Notes: generated by a model not told the origin, from the sequence alone. 64,000 bases of DNA from Nocardia mangyaensis (GCF_001886715.1 NZ_CP018082.1:3162001-3226000); one strand, 5' to 3'; counted from the stretch's first letter, positions 25,387-34,866 are shown. Program-made: numbers and translations.

Positions 25387-26730
25387 TCACTCCGCCGGAG
25401 CAGCGATCCGGGGGTCGAGTCCGTACTGCGCAGGCGCACCGAGGTGATCCCGCAGCGTGGTTCCTTCGTAGTCCTCGTGGTACAGCCCGCGCTCCTGAAG
25501 CAGCGGCACGACTTCCTCGACGAAGGTGTCGATGCCGTCTTCGTTGATGTCGATGGAGACCCAGAACCCGTCGCAAGCCCCCGCCTCGAACCATTCCTGC
25601 ATATGGTCCGCGGTCACCGATGCCGTACCGACGGGGGTGGGGTGGTAGTCGATGACTCCGTGGGCGAGGATGTCGCGGATCGTCCAACCTTCGCGGGCGA
25701 CCTCGAGCGCGCGCACGCTGCGCGGGTCGAAGGGACTGGGGCTCGCCACAGCCAGCTGCGCGGGCGTGAGGGGCTCATCGAGCTGGCTGACGTTCAGTGT
25801 CGCGGGCAGATTCAGCATGGCGCCCAGGTAAGGCACTCGGGCCGGGGTGGCGAGCTCACCGAGAGCCACTCGACGGTCCAACGCCTCCCGCTTGGTCGCC
25901 CCGATAGCCGGCATCACCCCTGCGAAGAACTTCACCTCATCAGGGTCGCGGCCTGCTCGGCGCGCCGCCTCGCGGAGCGCTTCGCGCTGGTTGCGGGAAT
26001 CCTCGATCGTGAACACGGCGCCGATGACTCCGCTGGCGTACCTACCGGCGAGCTCCGCACCGTTCCCGCCGCCACCGGCGGAGAAGATGACAGGCTGTCC
26101 CTGCTCGGACGGAGGGATGGACAGCGGGCCGCGCGAGGCGACGTACTCGCCCTGCAGGTTGACCGGCTGGATCTTCGCCGGGTCAGCGAAGTACCCGGTC
26201 TTCGTGTCCTTGACCCAGGCGTCTCGGCCCCAACTGCCCCAGAGAGCCTGGGCGATCTGGATGGTCTCGTGAGCGCGCTGATAGCGCTCCGGCCGCGGCG
26301 CGATGGCCCGTCCGTAGTTCGCGGCAGCGACCGGGTCGCTGGTCGTGACCGCGTTCCATCCCGCACGGCCGTGGCTCATCACATCGAGGGCTTTGAATTG
26401 ACGCGCGATGTTGAAGGGCTCGTTGAACGTCGTGGAGCCAGTCGCTACGAGCCCGATTCGCTTCGTTTCACGGGCGATCGCTGCCAGGGTCATCATTGGC
26501 TCGAGGGTGATCATGAGTGATTCTCGGGTGAGGTCTGCCTGTTCGCCCAGGAAGTCGGGCAGGAACAGGAATGCGAACTTTCCCCGCTCGGCGGCCTGGG
26601 CGTAGCGCACCTGTGCATCGAAGCTGGTGTAGTTGGCGGGGTCTACCCCTGGCGCTCGCCAAGCAGAACTCTGCGAGCCATATCCGTTGCCGAGGTGCAT
26701 TCCCAGGATCATCTGTTTCCCGGTCGTCAT
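25387..26730 (-). CDS. LLM-class FMN monooxygenase (NtaA/SnaA/DszA family)
   Basis: 447 residues. The family pattern is clear: MILGMHLGNGYGSQSSAWR, KFAFLFLPDFLGE, GLVATGSTTFNEPF, GRAGWNAVTTSDP, IFSAGGGGNG. These two-component enzymes use reduced FMN and O2 on sulfones, chelators or antibiotics (DszA, NtaA, SnaA). The substrate is not predictable. A short-chain flavin reductase is not adjacent; instead the next upstream gene is an F420-type NADP reductase. Both are under the divergent ArsR-like regulator. Confidence 0.9.
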   Translation of the reverse strand: MTTGKQMILGMHLGNGYGSQSSAWRAPGVDPANYTSFDAQVRYAQAAERGKFAFLFLPDFLGEQADLTRESLMITLEPMMTLAAIARETKRIGLVATGSTTFNEPFNIARQFKALDVMSHGRAGWNAVTTSDPVAAANYGRAIAPRPERYQRAHETIQIAQALWGSWGRDAWVKDTKTGYFADPAKIQPVNLQGEYVASRGPLSIPPSEQGQPVIFSAGGGGNGAELAGRYASGVIGAVFTIEDSRNQREALREAARRAGRDPDEVKFFAGVMPAIGATKREALDRRVALGELATPARVPYLGAMLNLPATLNVSQLDEPLTPAQLAVASPSPFDPRSVRALEVAREGWTIRDILAHGVIDYHPTPVGTASVTADHMQEWFEAGACDGFWVSIDINEDGIDTFVEEVVPLLQERGLYHEDYEGTTLRDHLGAPAQYGLDPRIAAPAE

Positions 26731-26763
26731 GATGTTCCCTTGTTCGGTGCGTGAGCAGAGTAG

Positions 26764-27498
26764 TTATTGGTGAGCGGCACGGTTGGTCGCGACGGTCTCT
26801 TCGTGGGAGGGCATCGCGGCAAGGGAGCCGAAGTGCGCCATCAGGCGATCGCGTGTGGCAGGCGCTCTGTCCTTCTCTGCCGCGGCAAGAGCCCGCCCGA
26901 GGTCCTCCATGCCCAGCTCGGTGCAGTACGCCGGCGTTCCGGGCTGCTGCCGCCACGACTGCGCGAGCAGGCCGGCGTCATAGGCGTCGAAACCGGTGTC
27001 GTCGACGAGAGCCATCACGGTCGCACGGGCCTCGGCGGAGTCGCCCGCGACCGGGATCGCGATCCTGTCGGCGCTGCCTGCGGGCTTCCCCTTGCTTCGC
27101 TGCGTCTCGGCCAAGGCCGCGTTCCAGGCCTTCACGATCGGGCGCCCCAACTGTTCCTGGCTCCACAGACTCTCGACCTGTCCGTCGACGACGGCCGGGA
27201 TGTGCCCGTTCAGGGTGGGGTAGTAGTTCGAGGTGTCCACCACTACGGTGCTCTCCGGCGCAGTCTCGACGAGCTCTTTGAGCTTGGGCTGCACCCCGAA
27301 CGGAATCGCCAGGATGACGACGTCCCGTTCCTTTGTCGCGGCAGTGAGCTCAACCGGATGCGCACCTGCTGCGGTCACCGCGGAGTCCACGGATTCCGGG
27401 CCGCGCGCGTCCGCGATGAGCACGTCGTGCCCGGCCTCGCTGAGGAGGCGCGCGATGTTGCCGCCGATTGCTCCGGCACCTATGACGGAAACCTTCAT
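26764..27498 (-). CDS. F420:NADP oxidoreductase-like protein
   Basis: 244 residues with an N-terminal Rossmann fold (MKVSVIGAGAIGGNIARLLSEAGHDV), VVILAIPFG, and VVVDTSNYYP, all typical of coenzyme F420-dependent NADP reductase-like proteins. Several members bind NADP without using F420. GAAGGAAGAACAG precedes the ATG at 27498. It is transcribed ahead of the LLM enzyme (33-base gap), suggesting it supplies or recycles reducing power for it. Confidence 0.88.
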   Translation of the reverse strand: MKVSVIGAGAIGGNIARLLSEAGHDVLIADARGPESVDSAVTAAGAHPVELTAATKERDVVILAIPFGVQPKLKELVETAPESTVVVDTSNYYPTLNGHIPAVVDGQVESLWSQEQLGRPIVKAWNAALAETQRSKGKPAGSADRIAIPVAGDSAEARATVMALVDDTGFDAYDAGLLAQSWRQQPGTPAYCTELGMEDLGRALAAAEKDRAPATRDRLMAHFGSLAAMPSHEETVATNRAAHQ

Positions 27499-27594
27499 AC
27501 CTGTTCTTCCTTCGTTCGTGTCGAGCGCGACCGACGCTCTTGGAGGTGTGTGGTTGCGGGGGCTTGTCGTCCCGCGCAGAAGCGAGCAAACTAG

Positions 27595-27650
27595 ATGTAC
27601 GCGCAGTCCCGTACATCCACTGTAGATCATGTACACGCAAAGTGGTACAT
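27595..27650. promoter_or_regulatory. Two copies of operator ATGTAC-N10-GTACAT
   Basis: ATGTAC-N10-GTACAT occurs at 27595-27616 and again at 27629-27650, with centres 34 bases apart, in the divergent region between the F420-type reductase and the ArsR-like gene. Identical arms and spacing in both copies point to a specific dimeric repressor. Confidence 0.75.
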
Positions 27651-27679
27651 CTTTTGCATGTCCGAACAGGATCGAACCC

Positions 27680-28015
27680 ATGGCCAGTCGATTGGCAAAC
27701 CCGCTCACCATCCCGACCGAGGAAGAGTTCGACCTCTTCGAGGTGATGTCGGCGCTCACCGATCCGGTGCGAAGAGCGATTGTCGTACAGCTCGCGGAAG
27801 AGCCGGGCCGGGCGTGCAGCAATGCGGACTATGGCGTTTCGAAATCCGCCCTCACCCGCCATTGGCGCATACTCCGCGAGTCAGGTCTGATCAGGCAAGA
27901 GGCGCACGGCAACAGGCACCGCAACTGGCTCCGTCGCGAAGAGCTCGATCGACGCTTCCCTGGGCTACTGACGCTCGTTCTCGACGAGGCGTCACGCGGT
28001 GCAAGGGTGTCCTAG
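27680..28015 (+). CDS. ArsR-like winged-helix regulator
   Basis: 111 residues: VMSALTDPVRRAIVVQLAEEPGRACSNADYGVSKSALTRHWRILRESGLIRQEAHGNRHRNWLRREELDRRFPGLL is a winged helix of the ArsR/HTH_20 type with no metal-site cysteines (one Cys only). AACAGGA precedes ATG 27680. It is divergent from the reductase-LLM operon, and two matching inverted repeats lie just upstream, so it probably represses both directions and responds to the LLM substrate. Confidence 0.85.
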   Translation: MASRLANPLTIPTEEEFDLFEVMSALTDPVRRAIVVQLAEEPGRACSNADYGVSKSALTRHWRILRESGLIRQEAHGNRHRNWLRREELDRRFPGLLTLVLDEASRGARVS

Positions 28016-28262
28016 CTCATCTCGGTGACTCATGGGCGATATCGCGGCTGCGGCACCGATGGGCACTCGCTGGCCGTCTCCCGCCGCGCCGCCGAGGCTG
28101 GGATTTCGACAGCTTTCGATGCCGTTCCCCGATTGCGGACCGAGACCGTCGGTACCGATGACGGACCCGGAGGCGTCCTGTCGTTCAAGGAACGCCGAGC
28201 CGGCGTCGACAGCGGTCACTGAGCCGGAATCTCCGAAGCGGACGCTCCGAAGGGCTGGCGGC

Positions 28263-29084
28263 TTACCGCTTTCCGGCCTCGGCCTCGGCCGACAGTTCGG
28301 CCCACTCCTGCCAGCCCTTGACCCGGTCGGCGTAGAGCTGGGGGACGATCTGGAGGGGGAAGGTGCCGAAGAAGATCCGCGACGGTGGGGTTTCGGCGTC
28401 GACGACTTTCAGTAACGCGGCGCCGACTCCCGCCGGGTCGGGATTCGGGACGTTGGCGAAGCTGGCGTGGACCGTCTCGCGGTAGCTGTCGTAGGCCGGC
28501 AGTGGTGCGGATTGGGCGGAGGACGCGTTGAACTCGGTGCCGAAGGGGCCGGGCTCGAGAACGGTGACCTTGATGCCGAAGGCGGCGACTTCCTGGGCCA
28601 GGGAGTCCGAGAGCCCCTCGACTGCGGCCTTGGCGGCGGTGTAGCCGCCCGTGGTGGGGAAGGCGGCGAGGGCGAGCAGGCTGGTCACGTTGACGATGTG
28701 GCCGCTGCCTCGAGCGCGGAGGTAGGGCAGGGCCGCCTGGGTGACCCACAGGGTGCCGAAGACGTTGGTCTCGAACTGGGCGCGGACGTCGTCTTCGGTC
28801 AGCTCTTCGACCATGCCGAACAGACCGTATCCGGCGTTGTTGACGACGACGTCCAGGCGGCCGAAGTGTTCGTGGGCGCGCCGCACGGCATCGGACACCG
28901 CGGTTTTGTTCGTGACGTCCAGGGTCAGCGGCAGGATCGCGTCGCCGTGGGTGGCGACCAGATCGGCGAGTGCGTCGGTGTTGCGGGCAGTCGCCGCGAC
29001 TTTGTCGCCCCGCGAGAGCGCAGCCTCGGTGAAGTGGCGGCCCAGGCCGCGCGAGGAACCAGTGATGAACCAGATCTTGCTCAT
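28263..29084 (-). CDS. Short-chain dehydrogenase/reductase
   Basis: 273 residues. TGSSRGLGRHF binds the cofactor, with Arg in ATARNTDAL favouring NADP; NNAGYG is present; the catalytic set is VTSLLALAAFPTTGGYTAAKAAVE (Ser and YxxxK). The pattern matches the oxidoreductases with a LEPGPFGTEF segment common beside TetR genes. ATG at 29084; divergent from a TetR gene, with a double inverted repeat between. Confidence 0.9.
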   Translation of the reverse strand: MSKIWFITGSSRGLGRHFTEAALSRGDKVAATARNTDALADLVATHGDAILPLTLDVTNKTAVSDAVRRAHEHFGRLDVVVNNAGYGLFGMVEELTEDDVRAQFETNVFGTLWVTQAALPYLRARGSGHIVNVTSLLALAAFPTTGGYTAAKAAVEGLSDSLAQEVAAFGIKVTVLEPGPFGTEFNASSAQSAPLPAYDSYRETVHASFANVPNPDPAGVGAALLKVVDAETPPSRIFFGTFPLQIVPQLYADRVKGWQEWAELSAEAEAGKR

Positions 29085-29111
29085 GGGAAGAACTCCTCGG
29101 TAGAAACTAAG

Positions 29112-29166
29112 ACAACATTAGAGACGATATACCTATATGGGATTGAGTACCACTTAGGTATGTTGT
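29112..29166. promoter_or_regulatory. Nested inverted repeats between SDR and TetR
   Basis: ATACCTA (29129-29135) faces TAGGTAT (29155-29161), and outside them ACAACAT (29112-29118) faces ATGTTGT (29160-29166). Both pairs lie in the divergent promoter region and would overlap the TetR gene's own promoter, fitting autorepression. Confidence 0.6.
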
Positions 29167-29180
29167 ATTACACTCATGGC

Positions 29181-29795
29181 ATGGCCGAGACCTCCAGGAC
29201 CGTGCGCTCCACGTTGCGGGAGCGGACGCGAGCTGCCATGCGCGACGAGGTCAGCGAAGTCGCGTTCCGGCTGTTCTCCGAACAGGGTTTCGACAAGACG
29301 ACGGTCGAGCAGATAGCCGCCGAGGCCGGGTTGTCGCGGACCACCTTCTTCCGGTACTTCGGCACCAAGGAAGAAGTCGTCCTCGGCAAGATGAGCGAGT
29401 TCGGCCCCCGGATCGCCGCGGCGCTTGCCGCGCGCCCCGCCGAGGAACGGTGCTGGCAAGCACTGCGCCGTTCCTTCGATGTGATCACCGAGCCGACGGC
29501 CGACGAGCCTCAGCCGTTCCTGAACCTGATGCGGCTGCTCAACGACGCCTGCGCCCTGATGACGCGTCAGTGGGAGAAGACGCAGGGCTGGCACAGCCTG
29601 TTGGTGCCCGAGATCGCCCGCCGGCTCTGCGATGACTCGGAATCCACGGGCGACCTGCGCGCCCACGCTCTCGTGGGCGCGGCGATCTCCTGTCTGGATG
29701 CCGCGACCGATGCCTGGACGGCCAGCGAGGGAGCCGCACCGTTGTCCGAACTACTCGACCAGGCCATGGGTGTACTGGTCGAGCCGGTCACCTAG
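29181..29795 (+). CDS. TetR-family regulator
   Basis: 204 residues with helix-turn-helix FDKTTVEQIAAEAGLSRTTFFRYFGTKEEVVL near the N-terminus (FxRYFGTKE is the AcyR/MftR-like subtype), followed by a helical sensor. I start at ATG 29181 (MAETSRTVRSTLRERTR); no clear ribosome site precedes it. It is divergent from the SDR gene and the likely ligand of the nested repeats between them. Confidence 0.86.
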   Translation: MAETSRTVRSTLRERTRAAMRDEVSEVAFRLFSEQGFDKTTVEQIAAEAGLSRTTFFRYFGTKEEVVLGKMSEFGPRIAAALAARPAEERCWQALRRSFDVITEPTADEPQPFLNLMRLLNDACALMTRQWEKTQGWHSLLVPEIARRLCDDSESTGDLRAHALVGAAISCLDAATDAWTASEGAAPLSELLDQAMGVLVEPVT

Positions 29796-30930
29796 CCGAC
29801 GAAACATACCTGCCGGTACGGGATCACGGCGGGGTGTGCGCGCCATTGATCTGTGGTTCGCTGCACGGCGCAGGGAACCCCGGCGTTGCCGAGCAGTTCT
29901 TCCCATACGTCGGCGGGTCGCGCCGCCAGGCGCTGTGCGATGAGGGTGCACAATGTTCGGCGCAGCGCGAACGACAGGCCGGCGGCGTCGTGGAGGTTGT
30001 CGGTGGTGGCGACCCGATACGGGTCCTGTGTGGTGAGCCCGATTCTCGTTGCGGCCTCGGCGATTTCGAGGGTGCGCAGCGGCGTGTGCGGGATTCGGTC
30101 GTGATCCATGGCGAACAGGTAGGGCAGCTGATCGTCGGCACAGCGATAGGAGTCCATCAGTGGCGGGATCAAGGCGCGGGCCGCTGTGGCGAGCTCGGCC
30201 TGAGACCGGGGGTCTGGGCGCGACGCCACACCTCGTAGTGTCGGCAGCAGCATCCTGACAGGACGTGCGAGCGGCGGCACGTCGTAGCGGTGTTGCTGGT
30301 CGTCGAGATCCAGGAGTGCGCTTCCCGGTGCGACCGACAGGCAGGACGCGAGGGGGACTTCGATCTGGTCGCCGCAACCATCTCGGTCGCGACCGACCAG
30401 CGCGGACACAGCGGCCGATGCCCCGTGTACCCCGGCATGGACTGAGGCCATCGGCAGTGCGGTGAAGACCGGCGGCAGGCCCAGGGCGGGGCGAGTCACG
30501 CTGTATCGGTGAACATCCCGCAGGTGGCCCCGATGAGGATCTCCCAACCGGGAGTGCCGGCGAATTCGGGGTCGGTGGACGCGAATCCCGGCATGCTGAC
30601 CCAGATCGGTCGCTCGTCGCCATCGCGCAACCGTTCGAGGTCGATGCCGAGTTCGGGAAGGAGCCCGGGCCGGTTGTTGTCCAGGACGATGTCGGCGCGC
30701 GTGATCACGTCCGCAGCGCGTCGGCGGTCAGCAGATCGATGTTCAGGTGGGCGTTTGTGATGGTTCAACGCGATGTCCAGGGCAGGTGAAAGTGGGGCAT
30801 TGGCAGGTGTGTCGATGCGACCGACCGTGGCGCCCAAGCCGCTGAGTAGCCAACCTGTCAGTGGGCCGGCCGGTCATCCGCCGATCTCGACGACCGACAC
30901 TCCGGCCGGCGGTGCTGCGGATTCGTTCAT
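29792..30930 (-). pseudogene. CaiB/BaiF CoA-transferase, multiply disrupted
   Basis: Read from ATG 30930, VSVVEIGG is followed at once by an in-frame TGA and then PAGPLTGWLLSGLGATVGRID in the same frame. Further on, the frame slips after HHKRP and recovers at VITRADIVLDNNRPGLLPELG; it then slips again after GATCGMFTDT, the remainder (ALGLPPVFTALPMASVHAG and onward) being in a third frame. The conserved Asp region of CaiB is within the disrupted part. At least three lesions make it a pseudogene rather than an assembly slip. Its stop overlaps the TetR stop on the other strand. Confidence 0.85.
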
Positions 30931-30971
30931 CGGGCCGCCCGTCCTTTCCCGGCAGGGCTGTGGGGTGGCGG

Positions 30972-31562
30972 TCATTGTTGTCCGGCTATCGGCGCGGTGG
31001 GTGCGGGGAACGATGCTGCCCATGGTTCGGGAGCCACCCGGGCAACCCCGATGAGATAGGCGATGGTGTGATACCAGCCCGCTGTCGCGGTGAGTTCCAG
31101 GATCTGGCGATGGTCGAACAAGGTGCCCAGTTCGGCGAACAGGTCATCGGACACCGTGCTGGTGTCGTGGAGTTCGTCGGCCAGCCGGAGAACACCGCGC
31201 TGCCGGGGGTCCCAGCAGTTGTCGTGGGGGTCACCGTGCACGGTGGAACGTAGTTGGGCGGCGGTGAGTCCGAGCGGACCACCGAATGCCACGGCGTGCA
31301 CGCCCCATTCGTACTCGGCCGAGCATCGCGCGCATGTGCGAGAGATCATGACTTCGCGCAGCAGTGGGTCGATCAACCGGCTGCCGAGGATGCCTGCGCC
31401 GAGGGGGCGCATCCGTGTCGCCAATTCGGGGTGGATGGCCAGTGTGCGGAACAGTGCCAGCGGGGTCACGTCGGTACCTGGAGGCATCCACTTGGCCAGC
31501 AACTGCTCGACGTCGGGCTCGTACGGGGGTTCAAGGGGGAGAATTCTGACGGGATCGGACAT
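30972..31562 (-). CDS. Carboxymuconolactone decarboxylase-family (AhpD-like) protein
   Basis: 196 residues. The CMD/AhpD redox site is seen as SRTCARCSAEYEWGVH, with Cys-x-x-Cys and a downstream His. The rest is helical. Such proteins are either decarboxylases or thiol peroxidase-like. GGAGG precedes ATG 31562. It is divergent from an HxlR regulator, with a GCTCTG/CAGAGC repeat between, so redox or electrophile control is likely. Confidence 0.87.
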   Translation of the reverse strand: MSDPVRILPLEPPYEPDVEQLLAKWMPPGTDVTPLALFRTLAIHPELATRMRPLGAGILGSRLIDPLLREVMISRTCARCSAEYEWGVHAVAFGGPLGLTAAQLRSTVHGDPHDNCWDPRQRGVLRLADELHDTSTVSDDLFAELGTLFDHRQILELTATAGWYHTIAYLIGVARVAPEPWAASFPAPTAPIAGQQ

Positions 31563-31577
31563 CGGACACCTCCGAGT

Positions 31578-31594
31578 GCTCTGTTTTTCAGAGC
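31578..31594. promoter_or_regulatory. Inverted repeat GCTCTG-TTTTT-CAGAGC
   Basis: Six-base inverted arms with a T5 centre, 15 bases upstream of the CMD start and in the divergent region with HxlR. A probable HxlR binding site. Confidence 0.55.
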
Positions 31595-31678
31595 GCAACC
31601 GTAGCGCTTCGCCTCCAGCGAGCGCAAGACGATGCGAGCGATGCCCGTCGAGAATCGGCGCTGCGATAGTCTTCGTCG

Positions 31679-32002
31679 ATGTCGTCGTCACACACTGCCG
31701 GGGAGCCGATCATGGCTCTGCTGGATCTTCTGGGCAGGCGATGGGCGATGCGAATCATCTGGGAACTGCGCGCCGACGAACTCACCTTCCGGCAACTGCA
31801 GCAACGTTGCGACAGCATTTCGGCCACCGGGCTCAACGCCAGGCTCCACGAACTACGTGACGCCGAGATCATCGAAAACGGCCCGAATGGCTACCGGCTC
31901 TCGGGTGAGGGCCGAGAATTGTTGCAAGCTTACGAACCGCTGGGTACCTGGGCCCGGCGATGGGCGAGTCGTCAGCAGGATCGCTTTCGAAGCGCGCAGT
32001 GA
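31679..32002 (+). CDS. HxlR-family regulator
   Basis: 107 residues with the HxlR winged helix: DLLGRRWAMRIIWELRADELTFRQLQQRC, ISATGLNARLHELRDAEIIE, and NGYRLSGEGRELL, ending YEPLGTWARRWA. These act as dimers and often sense aldehydes or oxidants through a Cys (here Cys about 44 in QQRCDSIS). ATG at 31679. Likely controls the divergent CMD gene. Confidence 0.87.
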   Translation: MSSSHTAGEPIMALLDLLGRRWAMRIIWELRADELTFRQLQQRCDSISATGLNARLHELRDAEIIENGPNGYRLSGEGRELLQAYEPLGTWARRWASRQQDRFRSAQ

Positions 32003-32641
32003 GCGAGCCCGCCGACAGCGGGCTGGTCGCACCAGCAAGCGCGACCAGTTGACAGACTGGTGAAAAGTTCACATCGATGACTCCGTGAAGCGGGCAGGCA
32101 CCGTCGCGACACCGCCGAATCCAGACTGCCCGCATCGACTGCATCACGCCGCGCATGATTGGCGCACCGAAATCGGTCGGCGCGAACCATGTCTTGGGCG
32201 ATCGACAACGGTGTGGTGACCACCGCACCGACTCCGGTGAAACCGGCGACGGTGGTATCCGCCGAGAACAGCGGGCTGGTGATGTCGAGAGTCGGTGTCG
32301 CCAGATCGAAAGCAATCTTCACTTCCGGACGCATCGGCAATCCGTCTCGATGCACTCGCACTGCGGCGATCGAGGGGCGGAAGTCGGCGACCCGCTGGTC
32401 GAAGCCGACGAGCTGGGCGGGCCCGACCGTGCCGCGTAGGACCGACGCCGCAGCGGTCATCGCATCGTCGAATGCTGGTGCGCCACTGGTGCACATCTGC
32501 TCGGCCCCGGCGATCGGGGCGGCCGCGAGTGTTTCGACGGTGACGGCCCGGTGACCCCGGGGCGTGCGGCGCGCCCGTGATCAGGGTGAGCGCTGTGAAC
32601 GAGCCGATGGTGGCGGCCAGACGGGGCGGTGGCGATTGCAT
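31972..32641 (-). pseudogene. Secreted hypothetical protein with a frameshift
   Basis: From ATG 32641 the frame encodes a short signal-like start (MQSPPPRLAATIGSFTALTL, then ITGAPHA). Near 32555 the coherent frame changes and continues AVTVETLAAAPIAGAEQM, VLRGTVGPAQLVGFDQRVADF, then TLDITSPLFSADTTVAGF and GVGAVVTTPLSIAQDMVRAD. One inserted or lost base in a GC-rich run would restore one protein, so either a real frameshift or a sequence error. The far end overlaps the HxlR tail and is probably not native. No family recognised. Confidence 0.5.
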
Positions 32642-33151
32642 GCGGTGGTCTCTGGCTGGAACGGTGGCAGGCGAGTCCTGCGATCCGAACCCAGGGGCGG
32701 TGCGGGTGCCCGAACGGCGTCGCGAAATGAACAGTTGACCAACTTGGTCCCGCGTTCAGTTCGCCCCATCCGGAACTCGAGTAACCGTGTTACCGTACGA
32801 CGGCTTCGCTGTGATGCTCCTCATGGTCGACAGCAAGCGAGCACACCGAAAGTAATGAAGCAAGCGGATGGCGTACGGGGAGCGTGTCGTATGTGTCGGT
32901 CGAGTCAGCGCGAGTTCGCGATGGCAGGACGGCTCGGCGCAGTGGTGACTATTCGCCGTACGGGCGCGGTGTCGGCGGTCGGGGCCGACACCGCCAACAC
33001 GTCTCCCACCACTCCGCCCGTGTAGCCGCTCACCGGCTGCGCCTTCGGCTGATCGACACCGGGCCTCGGACTCGATTCGCCGAACGCAAGAAGTCCCGAA
33101 CAACCCAACCCGTTCTGCCTGCTTGGTCAGACAAAGATGAAGGATCTCGTG
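32642..33151. other. Non-coding stretch upstream of the cholesterol oxidase gene
   Basis: I find no convincing gene or strong repeat. It must hold the promoter of the oxidase at 33152. Long plus-strand frames across it merely run antisense or out of frame into the oxidase. Confidence 0.4.
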
Positions 33152-34747
33152 ATGCCCGCATTCTCGCGCCGCTCCCTGCTGGGCGGTGTTGCCGCTGCTG
33201 GTGCCTTAGCTCTGGGCGCACGTTCGGTCGGTTCGGCTGCCCCGGCCGCCGCGCAGCCCGGCACCGTCCCGCTGACGCGGGAAGAGCACAGGGTCGTGGT
33301 CATCGGCTCGGGATTCGGTGGCGGCGTCAGTGCCCTGCGACTGGCGCAGGCGGGGGTGCCGGTGACGGTGCTCGAACGCGGACTGCGCTGGCCCACCGGC
33401 CCCAACGCCGAAACCTTCCCCCGGGCCTCATCTCCGGACAAGCGACTACTCTGGTATCGCTCCAGCCCGAACCTGTTCGGTCGCCCCATGATCTTCGAGC
33501 CCTATACCGGCCTGGTCGAAGCCGTGCCGGGAGTGAACATGACCGCCCTGTGCGCGGCGGGCGTCGGCGGTGGCTCCCTGGTTTACCAGGGGATGTCACT
33601 GCAGCCCACCCGGGAAGTCTTCGACACCCACTTCCCGGCCGAACTCGACTGGGCGCTGATGGACCGGGTGCACTATCCGCGGGTGGCCAGAATGCTGAAA
33701 CTGGCCGAGGCTCCCGACGAGCTGGTCGCGAGCGAGAACTACCGCGCAGCAAGAGTTTTCGCCGAACGTGTACAGCGGGCCGGTATGCCGCTGTCGAAGA
33801 TCCCCATGCCCATCGACTGGGATTTCGCGCTCGCCGAACTGCGCGGGGAGATGAAACCGTCCTACACCAACGGTGACGGGGCGATGGGCGTGAACAACGG
33901 CGGCAAGCATTCGGTCGACGTCACCTACATCGCGGCCGCCGAGGCCACCGGTCGGGTGACCGTCGAGACCCTGCACGAGGTGACCGACGTCGAACGCGGC
34001 ACCGACGGCCGGTGGATCGTGCACGTGCTGCGCCTGGACACCACCGGTGCGGTGGTCGAGAACAAGATCCTCACCGCGGGCACCCTGATCATGGCCGCGG
34101 GCAGCCTCAACACGACCCGCCTGCTGGTTCGCGCGGGCGCCAAGGGGCTGATCCCCGATCTACCCGACGGCCTCGGCCAGGGCTGGGGGACCAATGCCGA
34201 CCGGATCTACGTCTGGACCGACCCGTCGGCCGAATTCGGTGCGCCCCAAGGCGGTCCGGTGGTCTACGGCAGCAAGAACTGGGGCGATCCGCGTTCCGCG
34301 CATACCGTCATCCAGGCGTCCCTGCCGCCGCTGTCGCTGGACCCGCGCAGCACCATGATGGTCGGCTTCGGAGTCAGCGACGGCCGCGGCACCTTCGCCT
34401 ACGACTCGGGTCGCGACGACGCGATCCTGCACTGGCCCTCCGCCGGCGACAGCGACATCCAGAACAATCACATCGACCCCGCAGTGCGCCGCATCGCCGG
34501 ACCCGAGGGCATTCTCCTCGATACCAACGCGCTGTTCCCGTCCACCTGGCACCCCTTGGGTGGGGCGAGCATGGGCGCGGTCTGCGACTTCGACGGCCGT
34601 GTGCACGACCAACCCGGGCTCTATGTCCTCGACGGTGCGCTGATGCCCGGTAACACTGCGGCCTGCAACCCGTCGATGACCATCGCCGCGGTCGCCGAAC
34701 GGGCATTGGACAATATCGTCGCCCGCGATATCGGCACCCTCATCTGA
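33152..34747 (+). CDS. Exported class I (GMC) cholesterol oxidase
   Basis: 531 residues. A Tat signal (SRRSLLGG, Ala-rich core) directs export of the folded flavoprotein. The FAD motif is VVIGSGFGGGVSALRLAQAG; the second conserved block is GVGGGSLVYQGMS; the catalytic His is in WHPLGG (about 467) and the Asn in CNPSMTIAAVAERAL, which together match class I cholesterol oxidases that turn cholesterol into cholest-4-en-3-one with H2O2. I use ATG 33152 because AAGGA lies 7 bases before it; a second ATG at 33137 has no site. It stands alone with its own upstream region; the SGNH esterase follows after 119 bases. Confidence 0.92.
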   Translation: MPAFSRRSLLGGVAAAGALALGARSVGSAAPAAAQPGTVPLTREEHRVVVIGSGFGGGVSALRLAQAGVPVTVLERGLRWPTGPNAETFPRASSPDKRLLWYRSSPNLFGRPMIFEPYTGLVEAVPGVNMTALCAAGVGGGSLVYQGMSLQPTREVFDTHFPAELDWALMDRVHYPRVARMLKLAEAPDELVASENYRAARVFAERVQRAGMPLSKIPMPIDWDFALAELRGEMKPSYTNGDGAMGVNNGGKHSVDVTYIAAAEATGRVTVETLHEVTDVERGTDGRWIVHVLRLDTTGAVVENKILTAGTLIMAAGSLNTTRLLVRAGAKGLIPDLPDGLGQGWGTNADRIYVWTDPSAEFGAPQGGPVVYGSKNWGDPRSAHTVIQASLPPLSLDPRSTMMVGFGVSDGRGTFAYDSGRDDAILHWPSAGDSDIQNNHIDPAVRRIAGPEGILLDTNALFPSTWHPLGGASMGAVCDFDGRVHDQPGLYVLDGALMPGNTAACNPSMTIAAVAERALDNIVARDIGTLI

Positions 34748-34866
34748 CCTGTGAATACAGGGATGCGGCAGCGGCCCCGCCGCAACGACCAATTCAGAGA
34801 CACGACAGATGCCATGCCCTGCCTAGCAGACCGGCGAATCACACTACGTGAAGCAGGAGTTCGATA

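Noticed and set aside
32884..33876. 330-residue frame over the start of the cholesterol oxidase
   Set aside because: Wrong-frame Arg-rich sequence; the oxidase frame has the Tat signal and all motifs.
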